Positions 29,085 to 37,988 of a stretch of 64,000 nt of DNA are shown here, piece by piece. How positions within the stretch are numbered: the first letter of the stretch is position 1; each line of letters begins with the position of its first letter. The stretch is taken from the NCBI GenBank assembly GCA_011742915.1, contig JAAQTN010000028.1, positions 1-64,000 on the forward strand, in the 5' to 3' direction. Source of the DNA: Billgrantia desiderata. GTDB taxonomy: Bacteria > Pseudomonadota > Gammaproteobacteria > Pseudomonadales > Halomonadaceae. The notes below the pieces were generated by a model. That model was not told the origin of the DNA, ran no database searches, and saw only the letters and a list, made by a program, of their open reading frames with translations. Made by a program: the position numbers and the translations under genes.

Positions 29085-30409
29085 GCGCATTCACCAATGA
29101 ATCGAGCCGCGAGCTGGTCAATGGCGTCGATCTCTCCGTTGACTTCGCCGGCATCCGGGCGCCGAACCCCTTCTGGCTGGCGTCTGCCCCGCCCACCGAC
29201 AAGGCCTACAACGTCGTGCGTGCCTATGAGGCGGGCTGGGGCGGCGTGGTGTGGAAGACCCTCGGTGAGGATCCGCCCGCGGTCAACGTCTCGTCGCGCT
29301 ATTCGGCCCATTTCGGCAAGAACCGCGAGGTCCTCGGCTTCAACAACATCGAGCTGATCACCGACCGCTCGCTGGCCATCAACCTGCGTGAGATCACCGA
29401 GGTCAAGCAGGCCTGGCCCGGCCGCGCGCTGATCGTGTCGCTGATGGTGCCCTGCGAGGAAGCCTCATGGCGACACATCCTGCCGCTGGTCGAGGCCACC
29501 GGTGCCGATGGCATCGAACTCAACCTCGGCTGCCCCCACGGCATGCCGGAGCGTGGCATGGGCGCTGCCGTGGGGCAGAACCCGGAGCTGATCGAGCGTG
29601 TCACGCGCTGGTGCAAGCAGTACTACTCCAAGCCGGTGATCGTGAAGCTGACCCCCAACATCACCGACATCCGCGCCCCGGCCCAGGCCGCCCTGCGCGG
29701 CGGTGCCGACGCGGTGTCGTTGATCAATACCATCAACTCCATCACCAGCCTCGACCTGGATGCCATGGTGGCCCGCCCCACCGTCGGTAGCCAGAGCACC
29801 CATGGCGGCTACTGCGGCAGCGCGGTCAAGCCCATTGCGCTCAACATGGTGGCGGAGATCGCGCGCGATGCACCCACCCGCAGCCTGCCGATCTCCGGTA
29901 TCGGGGGAGTGTCCAACTGGCGCGACGCGGCGGAGTTCATGGCGTTGGGTGCCGGCAGCGTGCAGGTGTGTACCGCCGCCATGCTGCATGGCTTTCGCAT
30001 CGTCGAGGAGATGAAGGATGGCCTGTCGCGCTGGATGGCCGAGAAGGGATATGGTTCGATCGCGGCGTTCTCCGGCAAGGCGGTGGCCAACACCACCGAC
30101 TGGAAGCACCTCGATATGAACTTCAAGAGTGTCGCCCATATCGACCAGGACAAGTGCATCCAGTGCGGGCGTTGCTACATCGCCTGCGAGGACACCTCGC
30201 ACCAGTCGATTGCCAAGCTGGTCGATGCCAGCGGTGCTCGGCGCTACGAAGTGATCGAGGAGGAGTGTGTGGGCTGCAACCTGTGCCAGATCACCTGCCC
30301 GGTGCAGGATTGCATCAGCATGCTGCCGCAGCAGACAGGCAGGCCTTACATGAGCTGGGAGGAGGATCCGCGTAATCCGTTTCGCAAGCGTGCCGTAAGC
30401 GCCACGTGA
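29081..30409 (+). CDS. preA: Dihydropyrimidine dehydrogenase catalytic subunit PreA
   Basis: FMN-containing subunit that reduces uracil and thymine to the dihydro forms. The 442-residue protein is a DHOD-like barrel with the active-site Cys of DPD in ELNLGCPHGM (about residue 150), the FMN-site segments PFWLASAPPT and VKLTPNI, and GGYCGSAVKPIAL. It ends with two 4Fe-4S clusters: CIQCGRCYIAC and CVGCNLCQITCPV. Start ATG 29081 overlaps the preT stop (ATGA), with AGGAGG about 6 bases upstream. The last gene of the operon, it is followed by a 12-bp perfect hairpin and the convergent TetR gene. The pathway's aminotransferase for beta-alanine is not in the window. Confidence 0.96.
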   Translation: MSAFTNESSRELVNGVDLSVDFAGIRAPNPFWLASAPPTDKAYNVVRAYEAGWGGVVWKTLGEDPPAVNVSSRYSAHFGKNREVLGFNNIELITDRSLAINLREITEVKQAWPGRALIVSLMVPCEEASWRHILPLVEATGADGIELNLGCPHGMPERGMGAAVGQNPELIERVTRWCKQYYSKPVIVKLTPNITDIRAPAQAALRGGADAVSLINTINSITSLDLDAMVARPTVGSQSTHGGYCGSAVKPIALNMVAEIARDAPTRSLPISGIGGVSNWRDAAEFMALGAGSVQVCTAAMLHGFRIVEEMKDGLSRWMAEKGYGSIAAFSGKAVANTTDWKHLDMNFKSVAHIDQDKCIQCGRCYIACEDTSHQSIAKLVDASGARRYEVIEEECVGCNLCQITCPVQDCISMLPQQTGRPYMSWEEDPRNPFRKRAVSAT

Positions 30410-30415
30410 AGCGAT

Positions 30416-30442
30416 GGACGGCACCTCGAAGAGGTGCCGTCC
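30416..30442. terminator. Bidirectional terminator between preA and the TetR gene
   Basis: GGACGGCACCTC (30416-30427) pairs perfectly with GAGGTGCCGTCC (30431-30442), loop GAA. It lies 6 bases after the preA stop and 14 bases from the stop of the convergent TetR gene. The short loop and 12-bp stem make a stable hairpin; the T-run is weak. Confidence 0.75.
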
Positions 30443-30455
30443 AGGTTGTCGTCGC

Positions 30456-31076
30456 TCAGGGAGAGAGACCGATCCCGCGCAGGATCACGCCTGTGACCGA
30501 CTGTACCGCCTTCTCGAACTGCAGGTCATCGAGGGGATGGTCGTCGTTGAGCAGCGCGATCTGGTAATCGAAATCGGCGTAGTGCTGGGTCGACGCCCAG
30601 ATCATATAGAGCAGGTAGGAGGGCTCGACCGGCAGGATAAGGTCGTTCTCGATCCATTCTCGGATCTTGGCTTCCTTGAGTTTGGTCCACTCGTAGAGAT
30701 TCTCGCGCAGGGCTTCCTTGAGTATGGGGGAGCCGTGCATTACCTCCGCTGCCCAGACCTTGGATCCATGTGCACGGCTGCGGGAGTGCTGCATCTTGGC
30801 CCGAATGTAGGTGGCCAGCACGATACGCGGATCGTCGTAGAGTTCAAAACAGAGGGCGTCCTGCTTCCATACATCGAGCAGCTCCAGAAGCACCGCACGA
30901 TAGAGCTCCTCCTTGGTGGAGAAGTAGTAGTGCACGTTGGACTTGGGCAGTTCGGCGAGCTTGGCGATGTCTCCCATGGAGGCGCCGGCATAGCCCTTTT
31001 CCGCGAAGATGCGTTCGGCGGCGAGCAAGATCTTTTCCCGGTTTTGGCGCCTGATCTCGTCCTGTTTTCTTGCCAT
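30456..31076 (-). CDS. TetR-family regulator, RutR-like
   Basis: Cytosolic one-component regulator (206 residues). The N-terminal helix-turn-helix is clear (REKILLAAERIFAEKGYAG, then MGDIAKLAELPKSNVHYYFSTKEELY). The C-terminal domain, with KVWAAEVMHGSPILKEAL, resembles RutR/YcdC, which senses uracil or thymine and controls pyrimidine use in E. coli. Its place at the end of the pyrimidine degradation cluster supports control of that cluster in response to a pyrimidine or pathway intermediate. Start ATG 31074-31076; AAGGT lies about 12 bases upstream. The regulated operator should be at 24739-25306; I could not identify a RutR-type TTGACCA/TGGTCAA site there. Confidence 0.88.
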   Translation of the reverse strand: MARKQDEIRRQNREKILLAAERIFAEKGYAGASMGDIAKLAELPKSNVHYYFSTKEELYRAVLLELLDVWKQDALCFELYDDPRIVLATYIRAKMQHSRSRAHGSKVWAAEVMHGSPILKEALRENLYEWTKLKEAKIREWIENDLILPVEPSYLLYMIWASTQHYADFDYQIALLNDDHPLDDLQFEKAVQSVTGVILRGIGLSP

Positions 31077-31252
31077 TCGAGGGTACCTTGCGTCGCCTCA
31101 TGCCGTTTGGTTGTCAGCGTCAGGCGGTCAGGGCCCGGCACGATTTGGAAAAAATATTTTAAAAACAATTCGCTAATGCAAATCATACACAAGATCGGGG
31201 GAGGGCGACAGTTGCGCAAGCCCGCGGTTCGCAGCAGGTGCCTGGAATGGGC

Positions 31253-32557
31253 TCAGCCGGTAGCCAGTTCGGCCGCCACCAGCCGTTCGGCGGGGAAGAC
31301 GCAGCGAAACAGCGCGCCCTGGCCGGGGCGGGATTCGATCTCCAGATAGGCGTCGTGGCGCAGCAGCACGTGCTTGACGATGGCCAGCCCCAAGCCGGTG
31401 CCGCCGGTTTCGCTGCTGCGGCCCTTGTCGACCCGGTAGAAGCGCTCGGTCAGGCGCGGGATATGGACCGGATCGATGCCTTCGCCGTCGTCCTGCACCT
31501 CGAGGCACGCCCCCTTGGGATGTGCCTTCCAGCGCAGCACCACCTGGCTGCCCTCGGGGGTGTAGCGCACCGCATTGAAGGCCAGATTGGACAGCGCGCT
31601 GTGGATCTCGGCATCGCTGCCGACCAGGCGGCGGGTTTCCTCGAGCTCGATGTGCACCTGCTGGCGGCCCGCCGCCAGCGCCTGGGCGTCGCGGCGGACT
31701 TCTTCGAGCAGGGCGTCCATGGCCAGCGGCAGGTGGTCCTCGCCGCCGCGGTCGATCTCCAGGCGCGACAGCAGCAGCAGGTCGTTGACCAGGTTCTGCA
31801 TACGGCTGGTCTGCTCCTGCATGCGGGTCAACCCTTGTGCCAGCCGCGGCGGCAGTTGCTCGGCATAGGTGGCATAGGTCTCGAGGTAGCCTGCCAGCAC
31901 CGTCAGTGGGGTTCTCAGCTCGTGGGAGACGTTGGCGACGAAGTCGCGGCGCATCTCCTCCAGCCGGTGCAGGCGGGTGATGTCCCGCGCCATCACCAGG
32001 CGCTCGTCGTCGCCGTAGAGGGTGATCTGGAACTGCAGCACCATGCGTTCGTTGACCGGCGAGCTCAGCGTCAGCGGCTCGCGGTAGTCGCGGGCATTGA
32101 AATAGGTGACGAAGCGCGGGTCGCGGATGAGGTTGGTGATGTGCTGGCCGCGGTCGTGGGCGGCCTCGAGTCCCAGCATGCGCTCGGCGGCGCTGTTCCA
32201 CCATTCGAGGTCGCCGTGCTGGTCGAGCATCACCACGCTGTCGCGCATCGCTTCCGAGGATTCCTGGATGCGCTTGAGGGTGGTCTGCAGGCGCTGCTGG
32301 GTCTGGCGCTGACCTTTCTGGTAGCGGTACAGACGATCGAACAGCTCGCCCCACAGGCCGGTGGCGGCGGGCGGTTCGCTGTGCGGGTTACGCGTGAGCC
32401 AGCGACGCAGGGCGTGCAGCTGCTTGAGATGATAGGCCAGACGCAAGGCGAGCCCGAGGGCCAGCCCGAGTCCGGGGGCGGAAAACAGCCAGCCGACGAG
32501 GGTGCCGGCGACAGCGAGCAGGCCAAGGCGCCAGAGTTCATGGCTCCAGAGGCGCAC
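31253..32557 (-). CDS. phoR: Phosphate-regulon sensor histidine kinase PhoR
   Basis: Inner-membrane kinase that, with PstSCAB-PhoU, reports phosphate limitation and phosphorylates PhoB. The 434-residue length is like E. coli PhoR (431). It has an N-terminal membrane region (LGLLAVAGTLVGWLFSAPGLGLALGLALRLAYHL), a PAS domain (VVMLDQHGDLEWWNSAAERMLG), the H-box FVANVSHELRTPLT, the N-box SNLAFNAVRYTP, G1 VQDDGEGID and G2 GGTGLGLAIVKHV. Start GTG 32555-32557 begins one base after the phoB stop; the frame is open upstream within phoB but no better start exists. It is transcribed with phoB. Confidence 0.96.
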   Translation of the reverse strand: MRLWSHELWRLGLLAVAGTLVGWLFSAPGLGLALGLALRLAYHLKQLHALRRWLTRNPHSEPPAATGLWGELFDRLYRYQKGQRQTQQRLQTTLKRIQESSEAMRDSVVMLDQHGDLEWWNSAAERMLGLEAAHDRGQHITNLIRDPRFVTYFNARDYREPLTLSSPVNERMVLQFQITLYGDDERLVMARDITRLHRLEEMRRDFVANVSHELRTPLTVLAGYLETYATYAEQLPPRLAQGLTRMQEQTSRMQNLVNDLLLLSRLEIDRGGEDHLPLAMDALLEEVRRDAQALAAGRQQVHIELEETRRLVGSDAEIHSALSNLAFNAVRYTPEGSQVVLRWKAHPKGACLEVQDDGEGIDPVHIPRLTERFYRVDKGRSSETGGTGLGLAIVKHVLLRHDAYLEIESRPGQGALFRCVFPAERLVAAELATG

Positions 32558-32558
32558 G

Positions 32559-33248
32559 TCAGCCCTTGCTGGAGAAGCGGTAGCCGGTGCCGCGCACGGT
32601 CTGGACCAGATGCTGGTGGGCATCGCCCAGCGCCTTGCGCAGGCGGCGAATGTGTACGTCCACGGTGCGCTCCTCCACATAGACGTTGCCGCCCCACACC
32701 TGGTCGAGCAGCTGGCTGCGGGTATAGGCACGCTCCTGGTGGGTCATGAAGAACTGCAGCAGGCGGTACTCGGTGGGGCCCATCTCCAGCGGCTTGCCAT
32801 CGGAGCTGACCCGGTGGCTGACGGGGTCGAGCACCAGGCCGTCCACTTCCACCGGCTCCTCGACGCCCTTGGGCGTGGTCCGGCGCAGCACCGCCTTGAG
32901 CCGGGCCACCAACTCCCGCGGCGAGAAGGGCTTGGTGATGTAGTCGTCGGCACCGGCTTCGAGGCCGAGGATCTTGTTGTCCTCTTCGCTCTTGGCGGTG
33001 AGCATGATGATGGGCAGCTCGCGGGTGGCTTCCTCGCGCTTGAGCCGGCGCGCCAGCTCGATGCCGCTGGTGCCGGGCATCATCCAGTCGAGCAGCAGCA
33101 GGTCGGGCTGGTTGTCGACGATCATGCTGTGGGCGCTCTGGGCATTGGCGGCTTCCAGCACGCGATAGTCGGCCATCTCCAGCGCCACCGCGATCATTTC
33201 ACGGATCGGCGCTTCGTCATCGACGATCAAAACGGTCTTGGCGGTCAT
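32559..33248 (-). CDS. phoB: Phosphate-regulon response regulator PhoB
   Basis: OmpR-type transcription factor that binds Pho boxes. The 229-residue protein has a receiver domain with acidic pair D10-D11, phosphoacceptor D54 ([10 protein letters not shown]) and K106 (DDYITKPFS). A winged helix follows: [21 protein letters not shown], then [26 protein letters not shown]. Length equals E. coli PhoB. A Pho box lies upstream on the same strand (33299-33317), so autoregulation is likely. Targets in this window should include pstCAB-phoU. Confidence 0.98.
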   Translation of the reverse strand: MTAKTVLIVDDEAPIREMIAVALEMADYRVLEAANAQSAHSMIVDNQPDLLLLDWMMPGTSGIELARRLKREEATRELPIIMLTAKSEEDNKILGLEAGADDYITKPFSPRELVARLKAVLRRTTPKGVEEPVEVDGLVLDPVSHRVSSDGKPLEMGPTEYRLLQFFMTHQERAYTRSQLLDQVWGGNVYVEERTVDVHIRRLRKALGDAHQHLVQTVRGTGYRFSSKG

Positions 33249-33298
33249 CCCGAGGCCTCGCGGTCAGTGACGGGTCGGTGACGATCTCACCACGTGAT

Positions 33299-33317
33299 CA
33301 TGACATTTGCATGACAC
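33299..33317 (-). promoter_or_regulatory. Pho box upstream of phoB
   Basis: On the minus strand the sequence reads GTGTCATGCAAATGTCATG, two TGTCAT repeats 11 bases apart, matching CTGTCAT-N4-CTGTCAT at 6 of 7 positions in each half. It is about 50 bases upstream of the phoB ATG, consistent with autoregulation of phoBR. The -10 region is not convincing by eye. Confidence 0.75.
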
Positions 33318-33331
33318 CGCCGCCAGCGGCT

Positions 33332-34225
33332 TTAGACGCCGGTAACCGGCCACAGGCTCAGCGCGATGCCGGCGAATACCAGCAGTCCCGACCAGTGGTT
33401 GTTGAGAAAGGCCTGGAAGCAGCGCTCGCGCTCGCGACCGCGGATCAGGAACTGCTGGTGCAGGAAGGTGGCGGCTATGCCCGCCAGGCCCAGCCAGAAG
33501 AACACGCCCAGGCCCAGACGCAGCCCGGCCCAGCCCAGCAGGGCCAGGGTTATCAGCTGCAGCAGGCCGATCATGACGCGATCGGCGCGGCCGAACAGCA
33601 CCGCGGTGGACTTGATGCCGATCCTCAGGTCGTCGTCGCGGTCGACCATGGCGTATTCGGTGTCGTAGGCCACCGTCCAGGCCACGTTGGCGGCGAACAG
33701 CAGCCAGGCTTCCAACGGCACGTGGCCCAGCACCGCGCCGAAGGCCATGGGAATGGCCCAGGAGAATGCCGCGCCGAGGAACAGCTGGGGCAGGTGGGTA
33801 TAGCGCTTCATGAACGGATAGATGAAGGCCAGCGCCACGCCCACCAGCGACAGCATCACGGTAAACAGGTTGGTGAACAGCACCAGCACGAAGGCCGAGG
33901 CGACCAGGCCGGCGAACAGGCCCTTGGCCTCGCGTTCGCTGATGCGGCCGGTGGCCAGGGGGCGATCCTTGGTGCGCTTGACGTGGCCGTCGAAGTGGCG
34001 GTCGGCGTAGTCGTTTATCACGCAGCCGGCGGCACGCATGAAGTAGACCCCGGCCACGAAGATCAGCAGCAGGTGCCGTTCGGGCAGCCCTTGTGCGGCC
34101 ACCCACAGCGCCCACAGCGTGGGCCACATCAGCAGCCAGGTGCCGATGGGCCGGTCCAGCCGCATCAGGTGCAGGAAGTCGGGCAGGCGGGCCAGCCCCT
34201 TGGGGCGCATCAGGGAGCGATCCAT
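33332..34225 (-). CDS. ubiA: 4-hydroxybenzoate octaprenyltransferase UbiA
   Basis: Membrane prenyltransferase of ubiquinone synthesis, joining the polyprenyl chain to 4-hydroxybenzoate. The 297-residue protein has both Asp-rich motifs: [19 protein letters not shown] (first) and [13 protein letters not shown] (second), plus the [19 protein letters not shown] start typical of the family. About eight or nine hydrophobic helices. Start ATG 34223-34225 has GGAGATA 7-13 bases upstream. It follows ubiC after 29 bases in the same direction, giving the usual ubiCA order. phoB follows with the Pho box between. Confidence 0.96.
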   Translation of the reverse strand: MDRSLMRPKGLARLPDFLHLMRLDRPIGTWLLMWPTLWALWVAAQGLPERHLLLIFVAGVYFMRAAGCVINDYADRHFDGHVKRTKDRPLATGRISEREAKGLFAGLVASAFVLVLFTNLFTVMLSLVGVALAFIYPFMKRYTHLPQLFLGAAFSWAIPMAFGAVLGHVPLEAWLLFAANVAWTVAYDTEYAMVDRDDDLRIGIKSTAVLFGRADRVMIGLLQLITLALLGWAGLRLGLGVFFWLGLAGIAATFLHQQFLIRGRERERCFQAFLNNHWSGLLVFAGIALSLWPVTGV

Positions 34226-34254
34226 CGGTATCTCCTCATTCGATGCCGATCATC

Positions 34255-34818
34255 CTAGCGTGTCGGCAGCTGCAGTTCATCCGCCATGGCGTCGAGAAAG
34301 AACTCCTGCACCAGCACCGCGAAACGGCGGTGGCGAAACACCGAGCGCCGTCCCCAGGGGCCGGGCAGCGGGTGAAAGGGGGCCGGCGTGGCAGTGATCT
34401 CGATGGGGCCGCGCTCGAGGTCGGGTTGACGGAACAGCCAACTGCCCAGCGAGCGCTCGCCGAGCCGCTCGAGGCGCTGCCCGCGCAGCTGCGCCAGCGG
34501 GGCTACCGAGCGAGCCACCACCCAGGGACGCCCATCGAGACACAGGGCCACTTCCCGCAGCCAGGCCATGCGGTCGAGCGGCAAGCCCATGGCACGAGCC
34601 TCGTCGGGCCGCGGCCGCCCCAGACGCTGTTCGAGCAGGCGCACGCGGAAGGTTCGACCGTTGCCGGCCTCCATCAGGCGTGCAGTGAGCGAATCGCGGG
34701 TCGCCACCCAGGCCCACCAGGCCGGGCTCATGGCCGGCCGGCCCGCGGCCAGAGGGCGCCAGGCCAGGGTCAGGGGGGGCTTGCCGTGGTGCGCCGTGGG
34801 GTTGCGGTTCACCTGCAC
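34255..34818 (-). CDS. ubiC: Chorismate lyase UbiC
   Basis: Converts chorismate to 4-hydroxybenzoate and pyruvate, the first step of ubiquinone synthesis. The 187-residue protein resembles UbiC: WVATRDSLTARLM near residue 37, RVRLLEQRLGRPRPDEA, REVALCLDGRPWVVARSV (substrate Arg region) and a late LGSWLFRQPDLERGP segment followed by RRSVFRHRRFAVLVQEFFL, where the Glu is expected for catalysis. Start ATG 34816-34818 with GGAGAGTG about 6 bases upstream. It sits in front of ubiA as in many gammaproteobacteria. Confidence 0.93.
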   Translation of the reverse strand: MQVNRNPTAHHGKPPLTLAWRPLAAGRPAMSPAWWAWVATRDSLTARLMEAGNGRTFRVRLLEQRLGRPRPDEARAMGLPLDRMAWLREVALCLDGRPWVVARSVAPLAQLRGQRLERLGERSLGSWLFRQPDLERGPIEITATPAPFHPLPGPWGRRSVFRHRRFAVLVQEFFLDAMADELQLPTR

Positions 34819-34917
34819 TCTCCGGTCGAACTAGGGGCGCATAGTGTACCATGCGACCTGAACGAATCTGACCGAGCCGTGGCGCGAGCCGGCGGCCCCG
34901 TGCGAGACAAGGACCCC

Positions 34918-36078
34918 ATGACCGCTCCTCTGACCATCATCGGATCCGGCATGGCAGGCATCGGCCTGCTCAAGCAGCTGCGCACCCTGGATACCGAACG
35001 TCCCGTGACGCTGATCACCGCCGACAGCGGCGACGACTATTCCAAGCCGCTGCTCTCCACCGGCTTCGCCAAGCGCCTGCCGCCCGAGCGGCTGGCCGCG
35101 CGCTCCGCGCTGGAGGTGGCCGATCAACTGGGCGCGGTGGTGCGTACGCACACCCGAGTCGATGCCATCGATCTCGACGCGCGCAGTCTGCGCATCGGTG
35201 AGGAGCGGCTGGCCTGGAGCGAGCTGGTGCTGGCCACCGGCGCGGCCCCCGGTACGCCTTTCGCCATCCCCGAGGCGATCGCGGAGCGTGTGTTCAGCAT
35301 CAACGACCTGGACGACTATCGGAGTTTTCATGCCGCCCTCGAGGCGCTGGGGCGGCCGGCCAGAGTGGCCATCGTGGGTGCCGGCCTGGTGGGCTGCGAG
35401 TTCGCCAACGACCTGATCGCTGGCGGTCATGCAGTGTCCCTGGTCGCCCCCGAGCGAGCGCCGCTGCCGCGCCTGCTGCCGGAGCCTCTGGGCAAGGCGC
35501 TTGGCGAGGCCTTTGCCGAGGCCGGCATGGGGCTCTATCTGGGGCATGGCCTGCAGCGGCTGGCAGAGAGCGGCAGCGACGTGGGGCTCGAGCTCGACGA
35601 CGGCAGCGTGCTGGAGGCCGATCTGGTGCTGCTGGCCACCGGCCTGCGGCCGCGCATCGAACTGGCCCAGGCGGCCGGTCTGCAGGCCGGGCCCGCGGGT
35701 ATCCAGGTCGATCGCTACTTGCAGACCTCGGCCGCCGGTGTCTTCGCCCTCGGCGACGTGGCCTGCGTGGACGGGGTCAATGCCATGTACGTGCAGCCGC
35801 TGCAGGCCAGCGCCAAGGTGCTGGCGCGTACGCTTGCCGGTACGCCCACCCCGGTGAGCTATGGCGCCTGGCCGGTACTGGTGAAGACCCCCCTGCTGCC
35901 GGTGGTGGCCCTGCCGCCGCTGCAGACACCGGTACGCTGGAGGGTGGAAGGCGAAGGACGCGATCTGGTCTCTCTTGCCGAAGATCAAGACGAACGTTTG
36001 ATCGGCTTTGCGTTGACAGGAGGCTGCGTGAAGCGGAAAGTTGAGCTGGCGCGGGCAACGCCGCCGTTGCTAGGCTAG
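34918..36078 (+). CDS. FAD-dependent pyridine-nucleotide oxidoreductase, rubredoxin reductase type
   Basis: Flavoprotein of the rubredoxin/ferredoxin-NAD(P)+ reductase class (386 residues). The FAD-binding motif is IIGSGMAGIGLLKQL near residue 7, then the SKPLLSTGF segment, the ELVLATGAAP strand, NAD-binding VAIVGAGLVGCEFANDL near 160, VLLATGLRPR, and VFALGDVA. In pseudomonads rubB lies at the same place between ubiC and hupB and follows rubA1-rubA2. Here no rubredoxin gene is adjacent, as the 99-base divergent gap to ubiC is too short. Start ATG 34918 with AAGGA 4 bases upstream. Confidence 0.87.
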   Translation: MTAPLTIIGSGMAGIGLLKQLRTLDTERPVTLITADSGDDYSKPLLSTGFAKRLPPERLAARSALEVADQLGAVVRTHTRVDAIDLDARSLRIGEERLAWSELVLATGAAPGTPFAIPEAIAERVFSINDLDDYRSFHAALEALGRPARVAIVGAGLVGCEFANDLIAGGHAVSLVAPERAPLPRLLPEPLGKALGEAFAEAGMGLYLGHGLQRLAESGSDVGLELDDGSVLEADLVLLATGLRPRIELAQAAGLQAGPAGIQVDRYLQTSAAGVFALGDVACVDGVNAMYVQPLQASAKVLARTLAGTPTPVSYGAWPVLVKTPLLPVVALPPLQTPVRWRVEGEGRDLVSLAEDQDERLIGFALTGGCVKRKVELARATPPLLG

Positions 36079-36270
36079 TGTCGTCATCGCTCCGGCCGGC
36101 TTCACTGCTCGGTGCGTCGATGATCGCCGCGCTTGATACTTCATGAGCAGGGGAAGAACCCCAACCAAGGGGACGGGCTCTCCCAAGGGAAGTGGCAGGC
36201 GTCATCAACTTGATCGTGAATAACAACATACCGGCATATTGCCGGGATATAGCCATATCAGGAGGGCTGT

Positions 36271-36549
36271 ATGCGTAAACCAGAACTTGCCGCGGCAATC
36301 GCCGAGCGTGCGGAACTATCCAAGGACAAGGCCAGCCAGGTGCTCAACGTCATTCTCGACGAGATCACCGGCAGCGTGGCCCAGGGGCAGGATGTCTCCC
36401 TGATCGGTTTCGGTACCTTCACCGTGCGTGAGCGCGCCGCTCGCACCGGCAAGAACCCGCAGACCGGCCAGCCGTTGGCCATCCCGGCCAGCAAGACCGT
36501 TGCCTTCAAGCCGGGCAAGGGGCTCAAGGACGCCGTCGGCAAGGGTTGA
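36271..36549 (+). CDS. hupB: HU-family nucleoid DNA-binding protein
   Basis: Histone-like protein that bends and compacts DNA. The 92-residue product starts MRKPELAAAIAERAELSK and has the family signature GFGTFTVRERAARTGKNPQTG, with the Pro (NPQTG) that intercalates at the tip of the beta arm. Start ATG 36271 has AGGAGG 6-11 bases upstream. The leader holds a short palindrome CCGGCA/TGCCGG at 36231-36245 near a TATAGC sequence, perhaps part of the promoter. It is a monocistronic gene with a hairpin after it. Resemblance is to HU-beta rather than to IHF, but the assignment among HU paralogues is tentative. Confidence 0.92.
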   Translation: MRKPELAAAIAERAELSKDKASQVLNVILDEITGSVAQGQDVSLIGFGTFTVRERAARTGKNPQTGQPLAIPASKTVAFKPGKGLKDAVGKG

Positions 36550-36571
36550 TCCGAATACGGATCGCACCCGG

Positions 36572-36595
36572 CGCGGCCTGCCTCGTCAGGCCGCG
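36572..36595 (+). terminator. Hairpin after hupB
   Basis: CGCGGCCTG (36572-36580) pairs with CAGGCCGCG (36587-36595), loop of 6. A smaller GATCCG/CGGATC stem (36548-36563) precedes it right at the hupB stop. There is no clear T-run. Confidence 0.55.
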
Positions 36596-36628
36596 GTACC
36601 CCCACCACCTGCTCGAAACGGATTCGAC

Positions 36629-36985
36629 ATGAAGCTGCGTCTGATGTTGTGGCTGCTTGGATGGATGCTGAAACGCGCGCTGCGTCGCAAGCCGCGCTTT
36701 CGCGAGCAGCTCGCCGAGATGCGCAGTCTCGACTGGGGCATCGCCACCGAAGACCTCTCCATAGCCCGTCATTACCGCATGACCCCCCAGGGCATCCAGG
36801 TAGGCGCCGGGCTGCCGGTAGACCTCGACCTGGAGCTGCGCTTCGACGATGAAGCCACCGCCATTCGCGTGCTGCGCAAGCCGACCCAGCAGGCCTTTCT
36901 CGACGGCATGATGGCCGGCAAGGTACGTCTGGTGGGCGATTCGGGCGACCTCAAGAAGCTGCAGAAACTGCTCAAGCACCTCTGA
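36629..36985 (+). CDS. Small conserved hypothetical, SCP2-like
   Basis: A 118-residue protein with an amphipathic, basic N-terminal helix (MKLRLMLWLLGWMLKRALRRKPRF), probably membrane-associated, followed by an alpha/beta part (LDLELRFDDEATAIRVLRKPTQQAFLDGMMAGKVRLVGDSGDLKKLQKLL). The GKVRLVGD-x-x-xLKKLQKLL ending resembles the SCP2 lipid-carrier fold; this is inference from pattern only. Start ATG 36629 has only a weak ACGGA upstream. No signal peptide is evident. The gene sits between hupB and a LysR gene and is not clearly part of either unit. Confidence 0.65.
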   Translation: MKLRLMLWLLGWMLKRALRRKPRFREQLAEMRSLDWGIATEDLSIARHYRMTPQGIQVGAGLPVDLDLELRFDDEATAIRVLRKPTQQAFLDGMMAGKVRLVGDSGDLKKLQKLLKHL

Positions 36986-37034
36986 ACTCTCACCATTTCA
37001 CGTATCATCGAGCCTCTAATCGGCGGAACATGAC

Positions 37035-37988
37035 GTGGACATACCCCACCAGCGTCTGGTCTATTTCAGAGTCACCCTGGAGTCGGGCTCGGTGCGCCAG
37101 GCCGCCGCTCGTCTGGATATCGCACCCTCGGCGGTGAGCCGACAGATCAGCCTGCTGGAAGATGCGCTGGGCGCCACGCTGATCGAGCGCAAGCGCACGG
37201 GGATTCGGCCCACCCCGGTGGGCGAGATGCTGCTCGAATACTGCGAGCGCCGCGGTGCCCTGGACGAGAGCTTCATCGCCTCGCTGGAAGCCTATCAGCG
37301 GCTGGAGACCGGCACCGTATCGCTGGTGGTGGGAGAAGGCTTCGTCGGCGACCTGGTGGCCAAGCCGCTGCGCGAATTCACCGAGCGTTATACCGGTATC
37401 CAGATCGACATCCACCTGGCCGGTACCTCGGGCATCATCGAGGCGGTGATCAACGAGCAGGCGCATATCGGCCTGATGTTCCATGAGCGCACCCATCACC
37501 AGCTGCGCTTCTGGGTCTCGAGCCCGCAGCCGCTGATGGCCATTTTGCCGCCCGAGCACCCGCTGGCCGAAGAGACCAAGCCCCTGACCCTGGCGCAGCT
37601 GAGCGAGGCACCCATGGCGATGTGGGACCCCAGCCACCAGGTGCGCCACATGGTGGACGAGGCGTTCCATCAGGCGCGGCTGCGGCCGCGCATGGCCATG
37701 AACACCAACTCCATGGCCATTCTCGCCCAGTACGTGCGCAGCGGCATGGGCATCACCCTGCTGCCGGCCTTTGCCGTGGCCGCCGATCTGGCCGAAGGGC
37801 GTCTGGTGGCGCGCCCCGTCGACGACCCCTTGTTCCAGCGCTCCCAGGCGCACATGGTGACCCGCATCGGGCGCCAGCAGCCCAAGGCCAGCATCCTGCT
37901 GCTGCGTCATCTGCAGCGCTGGATGCAGGCCTTCCGGGGCGTCGACCCGGCGCCGCCCACGCCAGCCTCGGACGAGGCCCGGCCTTAA
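37035..37988 (+). CDS. LysR-family transcriptional regulator
   Basis: A 317-residue LTTR with N-terminal winged helix (RQAAARLDIAPSAVSRQISLLEDALGATLIER, about 21-52) and a substrate-binding domain (TVSLVVGEGFVGDLVAKPLREF onward, with VRSGMGITLLPAF). Start GTG 37035 has GGCGGA about 6 bases upstream. It is tail-to-tail with the aldehyde dehydrogenase gene: the two stop codons share the bases TTAA at 37985-37988. Despite not being divergent, it probably controls the operon 37985-42998, as LysR genes often regulate neighbours; this is inference. No inducer can be named. Confidence 0.88.
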   Translation: MDIPHQRLVYFRVTLESGSVRQAAARLDIAPSAVSRQISLLEDALGATLIERKRTGIRPTPVGEMLLEYCERRGALDESFIASLEAYQRLETGTVSLVVGEGFVGDLVAKPLREFTERYTGIQIDIHLAGTSGIIEAVINEQAHIGLMFHERTHHQLRFWVSSPQPLMAILPPEHPLAEETKPLTLAQLSEAPMAMWDPSHQVRHMVDEAFHQARLRPRMAMNTNSMAILAQYVRSGMGITLLPAFAVAADLAEGRLVARPVDDPLFQRSQAHMVTRIGRQQPKASILLLRHLQRWMQAFRGVDPAPPTPASDEARP

